Source of the DNA: Bacillus sp. Marseille-Q3570
Lineage (GTDB): Bacteria > Bacillota > Bacilli > Bacillales > Fictibacillaceae
NCBI RefSeq assembly: GCF_946151055.1
Contig: NZ_CAMGYZ010000008.1
Location: 153,517-217,516 of the forward strand
Reading direction: 5' to 3'
DNA length: 64,000 nt
Shown piece by piece: positions 37,003 to 47,147 of the stretch (within the stretch, counting starts at the first letter, position 1; each line of letters begins with the position of its first letter). The notes under the pieces are model-generated. The model was not told the origin of the DNA. It ran no database searches and was given only the letters and a program-made list of their open reading frames with translations. The position numbers were made by a program, and so were the translations under genes.

Positions 37003-37036
37003 AACAAGGAAGAAGAAAACTTCTTCCTTGTTTTTT
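37003..37036 (+). terminator. Terminator after cotE
   Basis: AACAAGGAAGAAG (37003-37015) pairs perfectly with CTTCTTCCTTGTT (37020-37032) around an AAAA loop, followed by TTTT. Confidence 0.9.
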
Positions 37037-37345
37037 GTTTTGCAATTTTGCTCATTCGTGAAAATTAAAGGACATCTGTTCCGTTATCTGTGATAGATAC
37101 TGCTGTTTTACGATGGATTTCAGTAAATAAAGACTCTCTCTTGTCCTCTCATATTGTAAAACATGATTTTTATGTGCTAATAAGGTCTCTGGTGTCCTCT
37201 AAAAGTGGTATGGGTGCCAAAAATAATGAGGAAATGAAACAAATCACACGGTGTGACAGGTTCATTGCTATCAGACCATTAATCTGACGCAAGTTTATTT
37301 CATTATAAGTTTTCATTTCATCTAATCAATCAAAAAGTCGAATTA

Positions 37346-37354
37346 TGCTATAAT
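37346..37354 (+). promoter_or_regulatory. Extended -10 promoter of mutS
   Basis: TGCTATAAT (37346-37354) is a perfect extended -10 element, 35 bases before mutS; the -35 is weak. The gap from 37037 holds a small forward frame (37090-37287) with no ribosome site, which I do not call a gene. Confidence 0.6.
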
Positions 37355-37388
37355 GGGGTGTAGAAAATAAGTAAGACGGAGGGCTAAA

Positions 37389-40013
37389 ATGGCTGAATAC
37401 ACTCCAATGATCCAGCAATATTTATCGATTAAGGCAAAATATGAAGATGCCTTTTTATTTTTTCGATTAGGAGACTTTTATGAACTGTTCTTTGATGATG
37501 CACTCAGAGCGTCCCAAGAGCTTGAAATAACATTGACGAGCCGCGACGGCGGTAAAGGAAATAGAATACCGATGTGCGGTGTGCCTCACCATTCGTCTCA
37601 GAATTACATCGCGCAGCTGATCGAAAAGGGTTTTAAAGTGGCGATTTGCGAACAAGTAGAAGATCCGAAAGATGCAAAAGGTGTTGTGAAAAGAGATGTG
37701 GTCCAGGTCATAACGCCGGGAACAGTAATGGAAGGTGCATTATTGGATGAAAAAGCGAACAACTTCATCGCTTCAGTAACACCGTTTGAAGATGGTTTCG
37801 GGATGGCAACAAGCGACCTGTCGACAGGCCAGAACTCTGTGAAATTCTATCAGGAAGACTGGAAAGCAGTTTGTCTGGAACTTCAATCCATTTCAGCGAA
37901 GGAAGTCATCGTCCCATCTACTCTAAGTGAGGACCAATTGAAACGATTACAAGACGTCTATCAATTCACCGTTTCATTTGAGGATGATATCGATATACCA
38001 GAACCATTACATAGTATTCTTGTGAAATTAAAGTCTGACAAATTACGACAAACTGCTATTCAGCTGATCGCTTATCTGGTCCGGACCCAAAAGCGTTCAC
38101 TTGATCATTTGCAAGAGTTTCAATACGTCGAGACCACTGCTTATATGAAAATCGATCCAAATTCCAAACGTAATCTTGAACTAGTAGAAACACTTCGTCA
38201 GAAACAGAAAAAGGGGTCATTGCTCTGGTTGTTGGATAAGACTGTGACTGCGATGGGAGGGCGTACACTGAAACAATGGATTGAACATCCATTGCTTGAT
38301 CAGAAGGTGATTGAAGAACGACTATCAATCGTAGAGACGTTCATGAAACAATTTTTCAACCGGGAGCAGGTCCGTGAACAACTGACGGAAGTTTATGATC
38401 TAGAGCGCCTGGCTGGAAAAGTCGCTTATGGAAATGTTAATGCGAGGGATCTTATCCAGCTGAAGAAATCTTTGCAGAAGGTACCATCCTTGAAAGACAC
38501 ATTGCTTGATATGGATCATATGGGACTAGCTGATCGTTCGGAAAACATGGACCCTTGTTTGGAACTGGCAGAGTTGTTGGAACAAGCGATTCATGAGGAT
38601 GCACCGATTTCGATAAAAGAAGGGAACATCATACGGAACGGCTACCATGACGGTCTGGATGAGTACCGGGATGCCAGTGTGAACGGAAAAGCCTGGATCG
38701 CTTCTCTTGAACAAGAGGAACGTGAAAAGACCGGTATCCGATCATTGAAAATCAGATATAACCGTGTATTCGGTTATTATATCGAAGTGACGAAGAGCAA
38801 CCTTCATCTGATTGATGAGGAGCGATATGAACGAAAACAGACACTGGCAAATGCCGAACGGTTCATCACACCTGAGCTGAAGGAGAAAGAGGACATCATC
38901 CTCGAAGCAGAAGAGAAGTCGATCGAGCTTGAGTATGAACTGTTCATCAAAATCCGGGAAGAAGTGAAAGCGTTCATTCCACAGTTGCAGATCCTTGGTA
39001 AACAGATCAGTGAAATCGATGTCCTTCAATCATTCGCCGTTGTAAGTGAGGAAGGGCAATATTGCAAGCCACGGATTTCAGAGGATGGCTCGATCAATAT
39101 CGAAGCAGGGCGTCATCCGGTTGTCGAACAAATGATGGATCGTCAGGATTATGTATCAAACGAGGTCAATATGAATCCTCAACGGGAAGTACTATTGATT
39201 ACGGGTCCGAATATGGCTGGTAAAAGTACGTACATGAGGCAAGTGGCACTTTCTTCTGTACTTTTACAAGTCGGTTGTTTCGTTCCAGCAGAAAGCGCCA
39301 CACTCCCGCTTTTCGATCAGATTTTCACACGGATCGGTGCGGCAGATGATCTCGCAGGTGGTCAGAGTACATTCATGGTTGAAATGATGGAGACGCAGTA
39401 TGCATTGACACACGCGACTGAGCGCAGCCTATTGCTGCTCGATGAAATCGGTCGTGGTACGTCCACCTATGATGGCATGTCACTTGCGCAATCAATCATC
39501 GAATATATCCATGAAAACATTGGAGCGAAGACGTTATTCTCGACACACTATCATGAGCTGACGGTGCTTGAAGGACATCTGGAACGATTGCATAACATTC
39601 ATGTCAAAGCGATTGAAGAGAATGGGAAAGTCGTTTTTTTACACAGAGTTGAAGATGGCAAAGCGGATCGCAGTTATGGAATCCACGTTGCTGAACTTGC
39701 ACAGCTTCCTGTTGAATTGATCAAACGGGCGAATGAGTTGCTATCAGACTTTGAATCGACGAAAACCGTGAAAAGCAACAATGCTGTTCAAGTGAAAGAG
39801 GATCAAGGACAGCTTTCCTTTTTTGAACCTTTCAATGAATCAAAACGGACGAAACAGAAACAAGATGAGCTCCATCCTGCATTAGAAAAGTTGAAGGGGA
39901 TGGAACTGCTGACGATGACGCCTCTTGAAGCGATGAATGCTCTCTATGAACTCCAAATGTCGATTAAACAGGAGAAGCAGGAGGGGACGAAATGGGCAAA
40001 ATCCAACAATTAG
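37389..40013 (+). CDS. mutS: DNA mismatch repair protein MutS
   Basis: MutS finds mismatches and starts repair. The 874-residue protein has the mismatch-reading Phe-x-Glu motif in GDFYELF near residue 28, connector, lever and clamp domains, and a C-terminal ATPase with Walker [10 protein letters not shown] near 610 and Walker [17 protein letters not shown]. The ATG at 37389 lies behind GACGGAGGG. Its end overlaps mutL by 22 bases, so the two are translationally coupled. Confidence 0.97.
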   Translation: MAEYTPMIQQYLSIKAKYEDAFLFFRLGDFYELFFDDALRASQELEITLTSRDGGKGNRIPMCGVPHHSSQNYIAQLIEKGFKVAICEQVEDPKDAKGVVKRDVVQVITPGTVMEGALLDEKANNFIASVTPFEDGFGMATSDLSTGQNSVKFYQEDWKAVCLELQSISAKEVIVPSTLSEDQLKRLQDVYQFTVSFEDDIDIPEPLHSILVKLKSDKLRQTAIQLIAYLVRTQKRSLDHLQEFQYVETTAYMKIDPNSKRNLELVETLRQKQKKGSLLWLLDKTVTAMGGRTLKQWIEHPLLDQKVIEERLSIVETFMKQFFNREQVREQLTEVYDLERLAGKVAYGNVNARDLIQLKKSLQKVPSLKDTLLDMDHMGLADRSENMDPCLELAELLEQAIHEDAPISIKEGNIIRNGYHDGLDEYRDASVNGKAWIASLEQEEREKTGIRSLKIRYNRVFGYYIEVTKSNLHLIDEERYERKQTLANAERFITPELKEKEDIILEAEEKSIELEYELFIKIREEVKAFIPQLQILGKQISEIDVLQSFAVVSEEGQYCKPRISEDGSINIEAGRHPVVEQMMDRQDYVSNEVNMNPQREVLLITGPNMAGKSTYMRQVALSSVLLQVGCFVPAESATLPLFDQIFTRIGAADDLAGGQSTFMVEMMETQYALTHATERSLLLLDEIGRGTSTYDGMSLAQSIIEYIHENIGAKTLFSTHYHELTVLEGHLERLHNIHVKAIEENGKVVFLHRVEDGKADRSYGIHVAELAQLPVELIKRANELLSDFESTKTVKSNNAVQVKEDQGQLSFFEPFNESKRTKQKQDELHPALEKLKGMELLTMTPLEAMNALYELQMSIKQEKQEGTKWAKSNN

Positions 40014-41875
40014 ACGATCTGTTATCGAATAAAATCGCCGCGGGGGAAGTCGTCGAACGCCCTGCTTCGATTGTTAAAGAGTTGGTGGAAAACTCGATTG
40101 ATGCAAACAGTACGCGTATAGATATCGAAGTCAAAGAAGGAGGGCTTTCAAGGATCGTAATCGTCGATAATGGCGATGGCATCGAAAGTGATGATTTATT
40201 GAGGGCTTTTCAAAGACATGCAACAAGTAAAATCAAGCACGAAAACGATCTTTTCCATATCCGGACGCTCGGGTTCAGAGGGGAAGCATTACCGAGTATC
40301 GCTTCTGTATCAAAGGTGCATGTAAAGACGAGCACAGGTCTAGGAGCAGGTGACGAGCTATCGATCCACTTCGGAAAGGTGATCGAACAGAAAAAATCAG
40401 ACAGCAGGAAAGGGACATCGATCGAGGTTACACAATTGTTCCATAATACACCTGCCCGGTTAAAGCATTTGAAAACGGTCCATACTGAATTAGGGAATAT
40501 TACGGATGTCATCAACCGCCAGGCAATGGCACATCCGAATATAGCATTCCATCTGACACATAACGGAAAGACTGTGTTGAAAACTCCAGGCAATGGTGAT
40601 CTTCTACAAGTCATCGCTTCCATATATGGGATGTCTGTGGCGAAAAAAATGTTGCGAGTTGAAAACAAGACGCTGGATTATACGATCAGCGGGTATGCGG
40701 TCAAACCTGAAATCACGCGTGCATCCCGTCAATATGTATCGTTGTTCATCAATGGACGGTATATTAAGAATTTTTCGATTTACAAAGCGATTGAGCGTGC
40801 TTACCACACATTGTTACCGATTGGAAGGCAGCCGATCGTGATCCTCTCTATCGATTTGGATCCAATATTAGTCGATGTCAACGTCCATCCGGGGAAACTG
40901 GAAGCTCGGTTCAGTAAAGAACAGGAACTGACGAAGGCGATAGAAGAGGGGATTGCAGAAACATTACGTCAAACCGAACTAATCCCTTCAGCTGCAAACC
41001 CGACAAAGCAATCAGGCTCAAAATCGAAATCTGAACAACCTAGCTTTGAGTTTGACTCATATCTCCCGAGTGATGAGAAAAAGCCAGATTTCAACTTTGA
41101 GGATATATCTGAAGATGTGAAGAAAGACAATGTCTCTCAAGTTGAAGAACCGAAAATCGAAGACACCGTCACTTCGGATGAAAAGCCACTTTTTTCAAAA
41201 AAAAGGTTTGAGTACCAGCCGCCATTCGATCAACCAAACCAGCAAAATGAAGGAACGGTAGAAGAAAACAGACATGAGAACGCGGAACCATCCCGTGTCC
41301 CACCTATGTATCCTGTCGGACAAGTGCATGGGACTTACATCGTCGCGCAGAATGAACAAGGAATGTATATCATTGATCAACATGCGGCACAAGAACGGAT
41401 CAAGTATGAATTTTACCGTGAAAAAGTTGGGGAGTTTGAACATGAGGTACAGGAGCTGTTAGTACCCTTGACGTTTGAATTCACTCATACCGAAGCCCAG
41501 GTGATCGAAGCGTACAAGGATGAACTCGCTTCGATCGGTATCTTTTTGGAACCATTTGGAGGGAATACATTCATCGTCCGATCCCATCCGCAATGGTTCC
41601 CGAGCGGGGAAGAGCAGGAAACGATCCAGGAAATCATCGATCAGGTCATAGCAGATAAGAGGACGAATCTGAAAAAATTGCGCGAAGACGCAGCAATCAT
41701 GATGTCCTGTAAAGGTTCGATCAAAGCGAATCATCACTTGAGAAATGATGAGATGACTGCATTGATCGATACATTGCGGAAAGCTGGTGATCCTTTTACC
41801 TGTCCGCATGGGAGACCGATCATCATCAAATTTACGACTTATGAGATGGAAAAAATGTTCAAAAGAGTCATGTAA
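39992..41875 (+). CDS. mutL: DNA mismatch repair protein MutL (endonuclease type)
   Basis: MutL links MutS to strand removal. The 627-residue protein has the N-terminal GHKL ATPase ([10 protein letters not shown] near residue 32, DNGDGI near 57, GFRGEAL near 92), a variable charged linker (about 330-430), and a C-terminal domain with the metal-binding endonuclease motif [12 protein letters not shown] near 457. This means it can nick DNA itself, as in other species without MutH. It begins inside the last codons of mutS. Confidence 0.97.
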   Translation: MGKIQQLDDLLSNKIAAGEVVERPASIVKELVENSIDANSTRIDIEVKEGGLSRIVIVDNGDGIESDDLLRAFQRHATSKIKHENDLFHIRTLGFRGEALPSIASVSKVHVKTSTGLGAGDELSIHFGKVIEQKKSDSRKGTSIEVTQLFHNTPARLKHLKTVHTELGNITDVINRQAMAHPNIAFHLTHNGKTVLKTPGNGDLLQVIASIYGMSVAKKMLRVENKTLDYTISGYAVKPEITRASRQYVSLFINGRYIKNFSIYKAIERAYHTLLPIGRQPIVILSIDLDPILVDVNVHPGKLEARFSKEQELTKAIEEGIAETLRQTELIPSAANPTKQSGSKSKSEQPSFEFDSYLPSDEKKPDFNFEDISEDVKKDNVSQVEEPKIEDTVTSDEKPLFSKKRFEYQPPFDQPNQQNEGTVEENRHENAEPSRVPPMYPVGQVHGTYIVAQNEQGMYIIDQHAAQERIKYEFYREKVGEFEHEVQELLVPLTFEFTHTEAQVIEAYKDELASIGIFLEPFGGNTFIVRSHPQWFPSGEEQETIQEIIDQVIADKRTNLKKLREDAAIMMSCKGSIKANHHLRNDEMTALIDTLRKAGDPFTCPHGRPIIIKFTTYEMEKMFKRVM

Positions 41876-41894
41876 GAAACGTGGAGGTAGTTGG

Positions 41895-42833
41895 ATGAAA
41901 CCAGCGCTAGTTGTCATTGTGGGTCCGACGGCGGTCGGTAAGACAAAAACGAGCATTGAAATCGCAAAAGCATTCGAGGGTGAAATCATCAACAGTGATT
42001 CAATGCAAGTTTATAAAGGTTTAGATATCGGGACCGCAAAAATCAAAGAACATGAAAAAGAAGGGATCCCCCATCATCTCTTTGATATACGGACCCCGGA
42101 TGAGGATTATTCGGCTGCAGATTTCCAGTATGATGCACAACGCAATATCAAAGAATTACATGGTAAAGGAAGACTGCCTGTCATGGTTGGCGGCACCGGA
42201 CTGTATATACGGGCTGTCACCCATGGATATGATTTTACGGATGTAGCAGCAGACCCGGAATACCGTGAAAAGCTAGAATCGTATGCTCAAGAAAATGGTG
42301 TTGAAGCCCTTCATGATCAGTTGAAGCAGGTGGATGAAAAACGTGCTTCACAAATCCATCCGAACAATGTCCGCCGGGTCATCAGAGCATTGGAAATCCA
42401 TCATACAACTGGCAGTGTGGAATCCCCGACCAACCAATCAGTGGAGGGATCCCCATACAACCTCATCACAATCGGATTGACCATGGACCGGGAACAGCTG
42501 TATGAGCGTATCAACCTGAGGGTGGATCTGATGCTGGAAGAAGGACTCTTAGATGAAGTAAAAGCCCTTTATGAAGCGGAGGTGCGGAACACACAGGCTG
42601 TTCAAGCGATTGGATATAAAGAACTTTATGCTTATTTCGAAGGGCGATGCAGTTTGGAAGAAGCGATTACAACGTTGAAACGGAACTCGAGAAGGTATGC
42701 GAAAAGGCAATTGACCTGGTTCCGACACCAGATGGAAGTAGAATGGTTCGATGTGACAAATGGTTCAATAAATGAAAAAATTCCATCAATTTTGCGTTTT
42801 GTGGCAGGAAAGCTCAATTCTGAATCGAATTAG
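41895..42833 (+). CDS. miaA: tRNA dimethylallyltransferase
   Basis: MiaA transfers a dimethylallyl group to N6 of A37 in tRNAs reading UNN codons, giving the substrate of MiaB. The 312-residue protein has the P-loop [11 protein letters not shown] near residue 10, [17 protein letters not shown] near 34 and GGTGLYIRA near 101. ATG 41895 follows GTGGAGG; the frame open back to 41787 overlaps mutL and has no start signal. hfq follows 32 bases on. Confidence 0.95.
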   Translation: MKPALVVIVGPTAVGKTKTSIEIAKAFEGEIINSDSMQVYKGLDIGTAKIKEHEKEGIPHHLFDIRTPDEDYSAADFQYDAQRNIKELHGKGRLPVMVGGTGLYIRAVTHGYDFTDVAADPEYREKLESYAQENGVEALHDQLKQVDEKRASQIHPNNVRRVIRALEIHHTTGSVESPTNQSVEGSPYNLITIGLTMDREQLYERINLRVDLMLEEGLLDEVKALYEAEVRNTQAVQAIGYKELYAYFEGRCSLEEAITTLKRNSRRYAKRQLTWFRHQMEVEWFDVTNGSINEKIPSILRFVAGKLNSESN

Positions 42834-42865
42834 TGTATGAACGTTTATTGAGGAGGCCTATACAC

Positions 42866-43108
42866 ATGAAGCAATCCATTAATATTCAAGACCAATTCCT
42901 GAACACCTTGAGAAAAGAAAATGTTTTCGTAACGGTTTACCTATTGAATGGTTTCCAGCTTAAAGGGCTGGTTAAAGGATTTGATAATTTTACTGTCGTA
43001 CTAGAATCAGATGGCAAGCAGCAGCTCATTTACAAGCATGCCATTTCGACATTCACACCACAGCGTCCAGTTGATTTTTCATCTGAAAACAATAACCAGA
43101 ACAGTTAA
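42866..43108 (+). CDS. hfq: RNA chaperone Hfq
   Basis: Hfq forms a hexameric Sm-like ring that binds small RNAs and mRNAs. The 80 residues hold both Sm motifs, [20 protein letters not shown] near residue 18 and the closing YKHAISTF near 58, and a short polar tail. ATG 42866 follows GAGGAGG; the longer frame from 42833 has no ribosome site. It follows miaA, as in most bacteria. Confidence 0.95.
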   Translation: MKQSINIQDQFLNTLRKENVFVTVYLLNGFQLKGLVKGFDNFTVVLESDGKQQLIYKHAISTFTPQRPVDFSSENNNQNS

Positions 43109-43147
43109 ATCAATTGGGGATGGATGTCATCCCATCAATCAAATATA

Positions 43148-43187
43148 AAAGCCCCGGAAAATGGTGATATACCTTAACCGGGGCTTT
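43148..43187 (+). terminator. Terminator after hfq
   Basis: AAAGCCCCGG (43148-43157) pairs perfectly with CCGGGGCTTT (43178-43187). Confidence 0.82.
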
Positions 43188-43197
43188 CGTATGTTCC

Positions 43198-43349
43198 ACT
43201 TAAAGAAAGTATAAAACACTTGCTTCAGTATAAGTGCACAAGCTGGCGTCTTCGGAAACCATACATCGCAGGAAGGAAAAGCAATTGCTTTATCCAGGAA
43301 CTAAAGGCTCAGCCTACACCAAAGTTTTGGCTTTACCAAGGTTTCTTTA
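43198..43349 (+). repeat. Short dispersed repeat, copy E (long version)
   Basis: This copy starts ACTTAAAGAAAGT, has the arm CTTCAGTATAAGTGCA, then a 60-base insert relative to copy D, then GAACTAAAGGCTCAGCC and the closing CCAAGGTTTCTTTA. Its last 17 bases overlap the end of the minus-strand recombinase gene and supply that gene's last codons and stop. Confidence 0.78.
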
Positions 43350-44322
43350 AAGATGTGTGTTGGAGATGTCCAACGTAGTCCAGATAGCGGTTCAACGTAA
43401 GTGGTGTCTTCATTCCGAAATGGTTTTGGATCTGCTCACTATCATCCCCATCAAGAATGGCCTTGAGAATCGCCGTCCTTCTGAAATGTTGTGCAGATAT
43501 TCCTTTACGAAGTCCAGCCCTTTGGATTTCCTGGCGTATCATTTTCTGGATTGCGATTTCAGTAAGGCGTTTCGGACGATCTTCCTCATAGCTCCACCTA
43601 TAGGTCAGCCGCTGGAAATCAAAAGCGACGAAAAAGGGATCAGCACCGAATTGTGCAGGTCGGACTGACTCTGGTATTGATTGAAAGTAATCAAACAGGA
43701 TTTCGTTTTCCTCTTGATCGAAGTTGATTTTCCGTTTCGCCGTTTGTTCGGTATTCGGAATCCACAATTCTTTTTGAATAAAGGAGATGTGACGTGTATC
43801 AATTGCACTGACCTCATGTAACGTCATACCGTGTCTGATCATGAGGGTGAGGATGGACAGATTCCGCTTTGATAACAAGTAGTGGGCTTTCAATTGATTT
43901 TCTGTCAACCCTTGTTCAGATGGAACGGTCTCAATGATTCTTTCGTGCTCATCCTCCGTAATGAACATTTCGTCCGTAAATCGTTCTTCCTCATCATTAT
44001 GTATTTCAATTGAGGCAACAGGATTTTCTCCTATGATCTTTCTAGATATAAGGAAACGATGAAATTGATTCAATACACTGTACACCCGTTTCAGTGTTCG
44101 ATACGAATAGGAACGTTCATTGATCAGAAAATCGAAATAGGATTGGACAAACCAGGGCGTGAAAATTTTATTGTCGTTGTATGAAAGCTTGTTAACACGT
44201 ATCCATGCTAAATAATCTTCGAGGTCATACTTGTATCTTTTAACGGTAGAGGGTTGTCTGCCTCTTTTTTCAAGGTCCAGGACAAAATCGATCGCCGTTT
44301 GAGGTGTTTCCTGATTTGACAT
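43333..44322 (-). CDS. Tyrosine recombinase (XerC/D-like, stand-alone)
   Basis: This 329-residue protein has an N-terminal SAM-like core-binding domain (about residues 5-105) and a C-terminal catalytic domain. The catalytic set looks complete: Arg in IRHGMTLHEVS near residue 163, H-x-x-R in QHFRRTAI near 285, a later His in NHFGM and the nucleophile Tyr in NRYLDYVG near 318. It is not a phage integrase by context, as no phage genes are near. It lies between hfq and a spore lipoprotein gene, and short repeats E and F flank it in the same orientation. Its ribosome site, AAAGGTGG, is rather far (about 17 bases). Confidence 0.85.
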   Translation of the reverse strand: MSNQETPQTAIDFVLDLEKRGRQPSTVKRYKYDLEDYLAWIRVNKLSYNDNKIFTPWFVQSYFDFLINERSYSYRTLKRVYSVLNQFHRFLISRKIIGENPVASIEIHNDEEERFTDEMFITEDEHERIIETVPSEQGLTENQLKAHYLLSKRNLSILTLMIRHGMTLHEVSAIDTRHISFIQKELWIPNTEQTAKRKINFDQEENEILFDYFQSIPESVRPAQFGADPFFVAFDFQRLTYRWSYEEDRPKRLTEIAIQKMIRQEIQRAGLRKGISAQHFRRTAILKAILDGDDSEQIQNHFGMKTPLTLNRYLDYVGHLQHTSLKKPW

Positions 44323-44360
44323 GATTTCTTACAAGCACCACCTTTATTCCTCGTTTTTTG

Positions 44361-44448
44361 CACTTAAAGAATGTATGATGACTTTCTTCAGAATTAGTGC
44401 AACTATAACAAAGCCTTCGCTAACGCTTGTCTTTACTAGTTTTCTTTA
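44361..44448 (+). repeat. Short dispersed repeat, copy F
   Basis: This copy starts CACTTAAAGAATGT, has ACTTTCTTCAG, AGTGCAACTA and the closing AGTTTTCTTTA. It lies just upstream of the recombinase gene start (reading that gene on the minus strand). Confidence 0.75.
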
Positions 44449-44533
44449 ATTATATCATGGTTTTTCTGCTTGTATGTATAACAGCACCATAAACTTCAAA
44501 CGCTATATAGTAAAATAGCGTGAGGTGGTTTGG

Positions 44534-45106
44534 ATGTTTAAGAAGGTTATTGTCATCTTGTTAGCCGTCAATTTTCTAGCCGCTTGTAATAATGGTGACG
44601 AAGCGCTTGACCAGGCTTGGGAAGAAAACTATACCAATCCAGGAAAAACAAGAATCAGTCAAAACGGAAGTACACTCCAGAATAGTCCGCAAGTAAAAGA
44701 ACGTGCCGGTGAAAGTGCTCAAGCGGAGGAAATGGTGAAGATGACCGAACAAGTAGATGGAGTGGAAAAAGCAGATGCAATCGTTACAGGAATGTATTCT
44801 GTGGTTGGAGCCAAATTAGAAAAGGGGGTAGATCAAAATGCTGTTGTTAATGAAATCTATTCCCGACTTGATGATATAAGTCAAGGAGCGAACGCTGTTG
44901 TAACCACCGATCCACAGCATTTGAAAAAAATGAATGAATGGGGGAAAGAAATCAAAAACCGTGGTTTCCATAAAGGGATTTATAATGAACTTGTGGCCAT
45001 GATGAGTCAGATTCCAGCCCCTGAACGAGAAATCCATGAATCGAATCCTTCTAAAATGGACTTGGACAGAGAACGTATCAATCATTTACCAAATACGCCA
45101 AGATAA
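44534..45106 (+). CDS. YhcN/YlaJ-family sporulation lipoprotein
   Basis: This 190-residue lipoprotein has a short signal peptide with the lipobox FLAAC and a YhcN/YlaJ domain (MTEQVDGVEKADAIVTGMYS near residue 75, then VVNEIYSRLDDIS). Proteins of this family are found in the spore inner membrane or cortex region of Bacillus; the precise function is unknown. ATG 44534 is six bases after GAGGTGG; the GTG at 44525 lies in that site. Confidence 0.82.
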   Translation: MFKKVIVILLAVNFLAACNNGDEALDQAWEENYTNPGKTRISQNGSTLQNSPQVKERAGESAQAEEMVKMTEQVDGVEKADAIVTGMYSVVGAKLEKGVDQNAVVNEIYSRLDDISQGANAVVTTDPQHLKKMNEWGKEIKNRGFHKGIYNELVAMMSQIPAPEREIHESNPSKMDLDRERINHLPNTPR

Positions 45107-45130
45107 CTCTCATATTTGAGGGTTATTTTT
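45103..45130 (+). terminator. Terminator after the YhcN-type gene
   Basis: ATAACTCTCA (45103-45112) pairs with TGAGGGTTAT (45117-45126), with one G-U pair, followed by TTTT. It overlaps the stop codon region. Confidence 0.8.
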
Positions 45131-45410
45131 CGTTTTGGGTAGTCGCTGAGTGAATATACAATCTTTCAGCAGGGAACTAAGCATGTTGTCCAAATTAAGA
45201 TGGAATCTGGACAGTGTAGGGGAGAATAAAGGAGAGCCTGTACCTATCAGGTCAGAATCGGAAAGGGAAATGGAAGGGGCAGATGTCCCGACAAACGCAG
45301 ATCGGGAAAACCTGAAAGAAAGGAAAAAGATACTGTCACTAGGAGTGTGTTTCAACAGTTTTGAAAAATCCCCGATGATGACAGGTTGGAATTTTCCAAA
45401 AATTTCTCCG
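45131..45410. other. Intergenic region upstream of the tre promoter
   Basis: No supported gene is present. A forward frame (GTG 45150 to 45437) has no ribosome site and runs through the tre promoter, so I do not call it. The stretch is unusually rich in A and G and may be decayed coding sequence. Confidence 0.4.
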
Positions 45411-45438
45411 TTGACAAGCTTGTATATACAAGTATAAA
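45411..45438 (+). promoter_or_regulatory. SigA promoter of the tre operon
   Basis: TTGACA (45411-45416) and TATAAA (45433-45438) are 16 bases apart, and the spacer is occupied by a TreR-type operator. The leader to treP is about 210 bases long and contains a second operator, a cre-like site and a dispersed repeat. Confidence 0.82.
45419..45432 (+). promoter_or_regulatory. TreR operator 1
   Basis: CTTGTATATACAAG is a perfect 14-base palindrome of the TreR operator type, lying between the -35 and -10 hexamers. Bound repressor would block RNA polymerase; trehalose-6-phosphate releases TreR in B. subtilis. Confidence 0.85.
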
Positions 45439-45450
45439 CTTGTTACCGAA

Positions 45451-45464
45451 CATGTATATACAAG
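45451..45464 (+). promoter_or_regulatory. TreR operator 2
   Basis: CATGTATATACAAG matches operator 1 in 12 of 14 positions. The centres of the two operators are 32 bases apart, three helical turns, which would allow cooperative binding on one face. Confidence 0.8.
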
Positions 45465-45468
45465 ATAA

Positions 45469-45482
45469 TGAAAGCGGTTAAT
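45469..45482 (+). promoter_or_regulatory. cre-like CcpA site in the tre leader
   Basis: TGAAAGCGGTTAAT fits the cre consensus at eleven of fourteen positions. Catabolite repression of trehalose operons by CcpA is well known, and the place just downstream of the promoter fits a roadblock. Confidence 0.5.
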
Positions 45483-45523
45483 AAATATTGGAAAAAGTAG
45501 TTGAAGTGGTGCAGGTTTTCTTT

Positions 45524-45613
45524 ATATTTAAAGAAAGTTCAAATCCTTTCTTCAATATAAAGGCAACTAAGGCTCAGCAGCGCTAAGGCTTGGCAAAGCT
45601 CAAGTTTTCTTTA
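45524..45613 (+). repeat. Short dispersed repeat, copy G (in the tre leader)
   Basis: The copy starts ATATTTAAAGAAAGTT, has CTTTCTTCAATATAAAGGCAACTAAGGCTC and ends AAGTTTTCTTTA. A further repeat end, GGTTTTCTTTA, abuts it at 45514-45524. It lies in the untranslated leader between the operators and treP and can fold into hairpins there. Confidence 0.78.
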
Positions 45614-45656
45614 TTTCAATCACTTGTAATCGTTTTCGTATGAGGAGGAGGACAAC

Positions 45657-47069
45657 ATGAGTGTTAGTCGTGAAGTTGTAGAAGAGATTGTGGCCGCCCT
45701 CGGAGGGAAGGAAAATATCCATACCGCAACTCATTGTGTTACACGTCTAAGATTGGTCTTGAATGACGAAGAGAAAGTTGATCATGACAAGTTGAATGGG
45801 ATTGACCTGGTAAAAGGATCATTTTCGACAAACGGACAATTCCAGGTTGTCATCGGACAAGGAACAGTGGATGAAGTATACAAAAAAATGGTTGAAATCA
45901 CAGGGATTGGCGAAGCGTCCAAAGATGATGTGAAAAGTGCTGCTGCAGAAAGGATGAATCCACTGCAAAAAGCAGTGAAAGTACTTGCGGATATTTTCAT
46001 ACCGATACTACCTGCAATCGTTACAGCTGGATTGTTGATGGGACTTAATAACATTTTGACTGGACCAGGAATATTTTATGACGAGAAATCAGTCATTGAT
46101 GTACATCCTCAGTGGGGAGACCTTGCGGATATCATCAACCTCATTGCCAACACCGCATTCGTGTTCTTACCCGGACTGATTGGTTGGTCAGCGGTCAAGC
46201 GGTTTGGAGGAAGTCCGCTTTTAGGGATCGTTCTTGGTTTGATGCTTGTCCATCCTGATCTGTTAAATGCATGGGATTATGGAAAGGTAGTTGAAGAAGG
46301 CGGAAAAATACCAAAATGGAATCTGTTCGGAATGGATGTCGAGAAGGTAGGTTATCAGGGTCAAGTTCTACCAGTGTTAGTCGCAGCTTATGTGCTTGCT
46401 CGGATTGAACGATTCTTGAACTCTAAGATTCCAGATGCTTTCAAATTGCTGATCGTCGCTCCGGTTACACTGTTGATCACTGGATTCTTAGCCTTCATCG
46501 CTATCGGTCCAATCACATTTGCACTTGGAAACCTCATTACAGATGGGTTTGTAAGTATTTTCGATAATTTTGCTGCTTTAGGTGGAATCATTTACGGTGG
46601 CTTCTATTCATTGCTCGTTATCACGGGGATGCACCATACGTTCCTCGCAGTAGATTTGCAGTTGATATCAGCTACCGGCGGGACATTCCTGTGGCCGATG
46701 CTTGCGTTATCGAATATCGCCCAAGGTTCAGCAGCACTAGCGATGATGTACGTGTCTAAGGATGAGAAGTTGAAAGGTTTATCTATGACATCCGCAGTTT
46801 CAGCATATCTCGGTATCACTGAACCAGCGATGTTCGGTGTGAACATCCGTTTCAAATACCCATTCATTGCAGCTATGATCAGCTCGGCAATTGCCGGTTT
46901 GATCCTCATGCTGAATGGTGTAAAGGCGAACTCGATAGGTGTTGGAGGAATCCCAGGTTTCTTATCCATCGCTGAAGGTTACTGGGGTGCCTTTTTCATC
47001 GGAATGGGAATCGTGCTTGTACTGCCATTTATCCTCACGTACCTATACGGGAAATTTAAAAAACAATAA
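45657..47069 (+). CDS. treP: PTS trehalose-specific EIIBC component
   Basis: TreP imports trehalose and phosphorylates it to trehalose-6-phosphate. The 470-residue protein has the IIB domain with the phospho-cysteine in THCVTRLR near residue 27, and a ten-helix IIC domain with the GITEPAMFGVN signature near 390. ATG 45657 follows GAGGAGGAGG. It lacks a fused IIA domain, so a glucose-type IIA must act in trans. It is the first gene of treP-treA-treR. Confidence 0.93.
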   Translation: MSVSREVVEEIVAALGGKENIHTATHCVTRLRLVLNDEEKVDHDKLNGIDLVKGSFSTNGQFQVVIGQGTVDEVYKKMVEITGIGEASKDDVKSAAAERMNPLQKAVKVLADIFIPILPAIVTAGLLMGLNNILTGPGIFYDEKSVIDVHPQWGDLADIINLIANTAFVFLPGLIGWSAVKRFGGSPLLGIVLGLMLVHPDLLNAWDYGKVVEEGGKIPKWNLFGMDVEKVGYQGQVLPVLVAAYVLARIERFLNSKIPDAFKLLIVAPVTLLITGFLAFIAIGPITFALGNLITDGFVSIFDNFAALGGIIYGGFYSLLVITGMHHTFLAVDLQLISATGGTFLWPMLALSNIAQGSAALAMMYVSKDEKLKGLSMTSAVSAYLGITEPAMFGVNIRFKYPFIAAMISSAIAGLILMLNGVKANSIGVGGIPGFLSIAEGYWGAFFIGMGIVLVLPFILTYLYGKFKKQ

Positions 47070-47147
47070 CCATAACAAGGGATGGAGCATACAGAAACAG
47101 CTCCCTCCCTTTCATTCTTATATACATCTAATGGAAGGAAGGCGTCT

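Noticed and set aside
37090..37287. 65-codon forward ORF between cotE and mutS
   Set aside because: No ribosome site, no recognisable family, and it overlaps the likely mutS promoter region.
45150..45437. 95-codon forward ORF upstream of treP
   Set aside because: GTG start without ribosome site, and its end runs through the tre promoter and operator.
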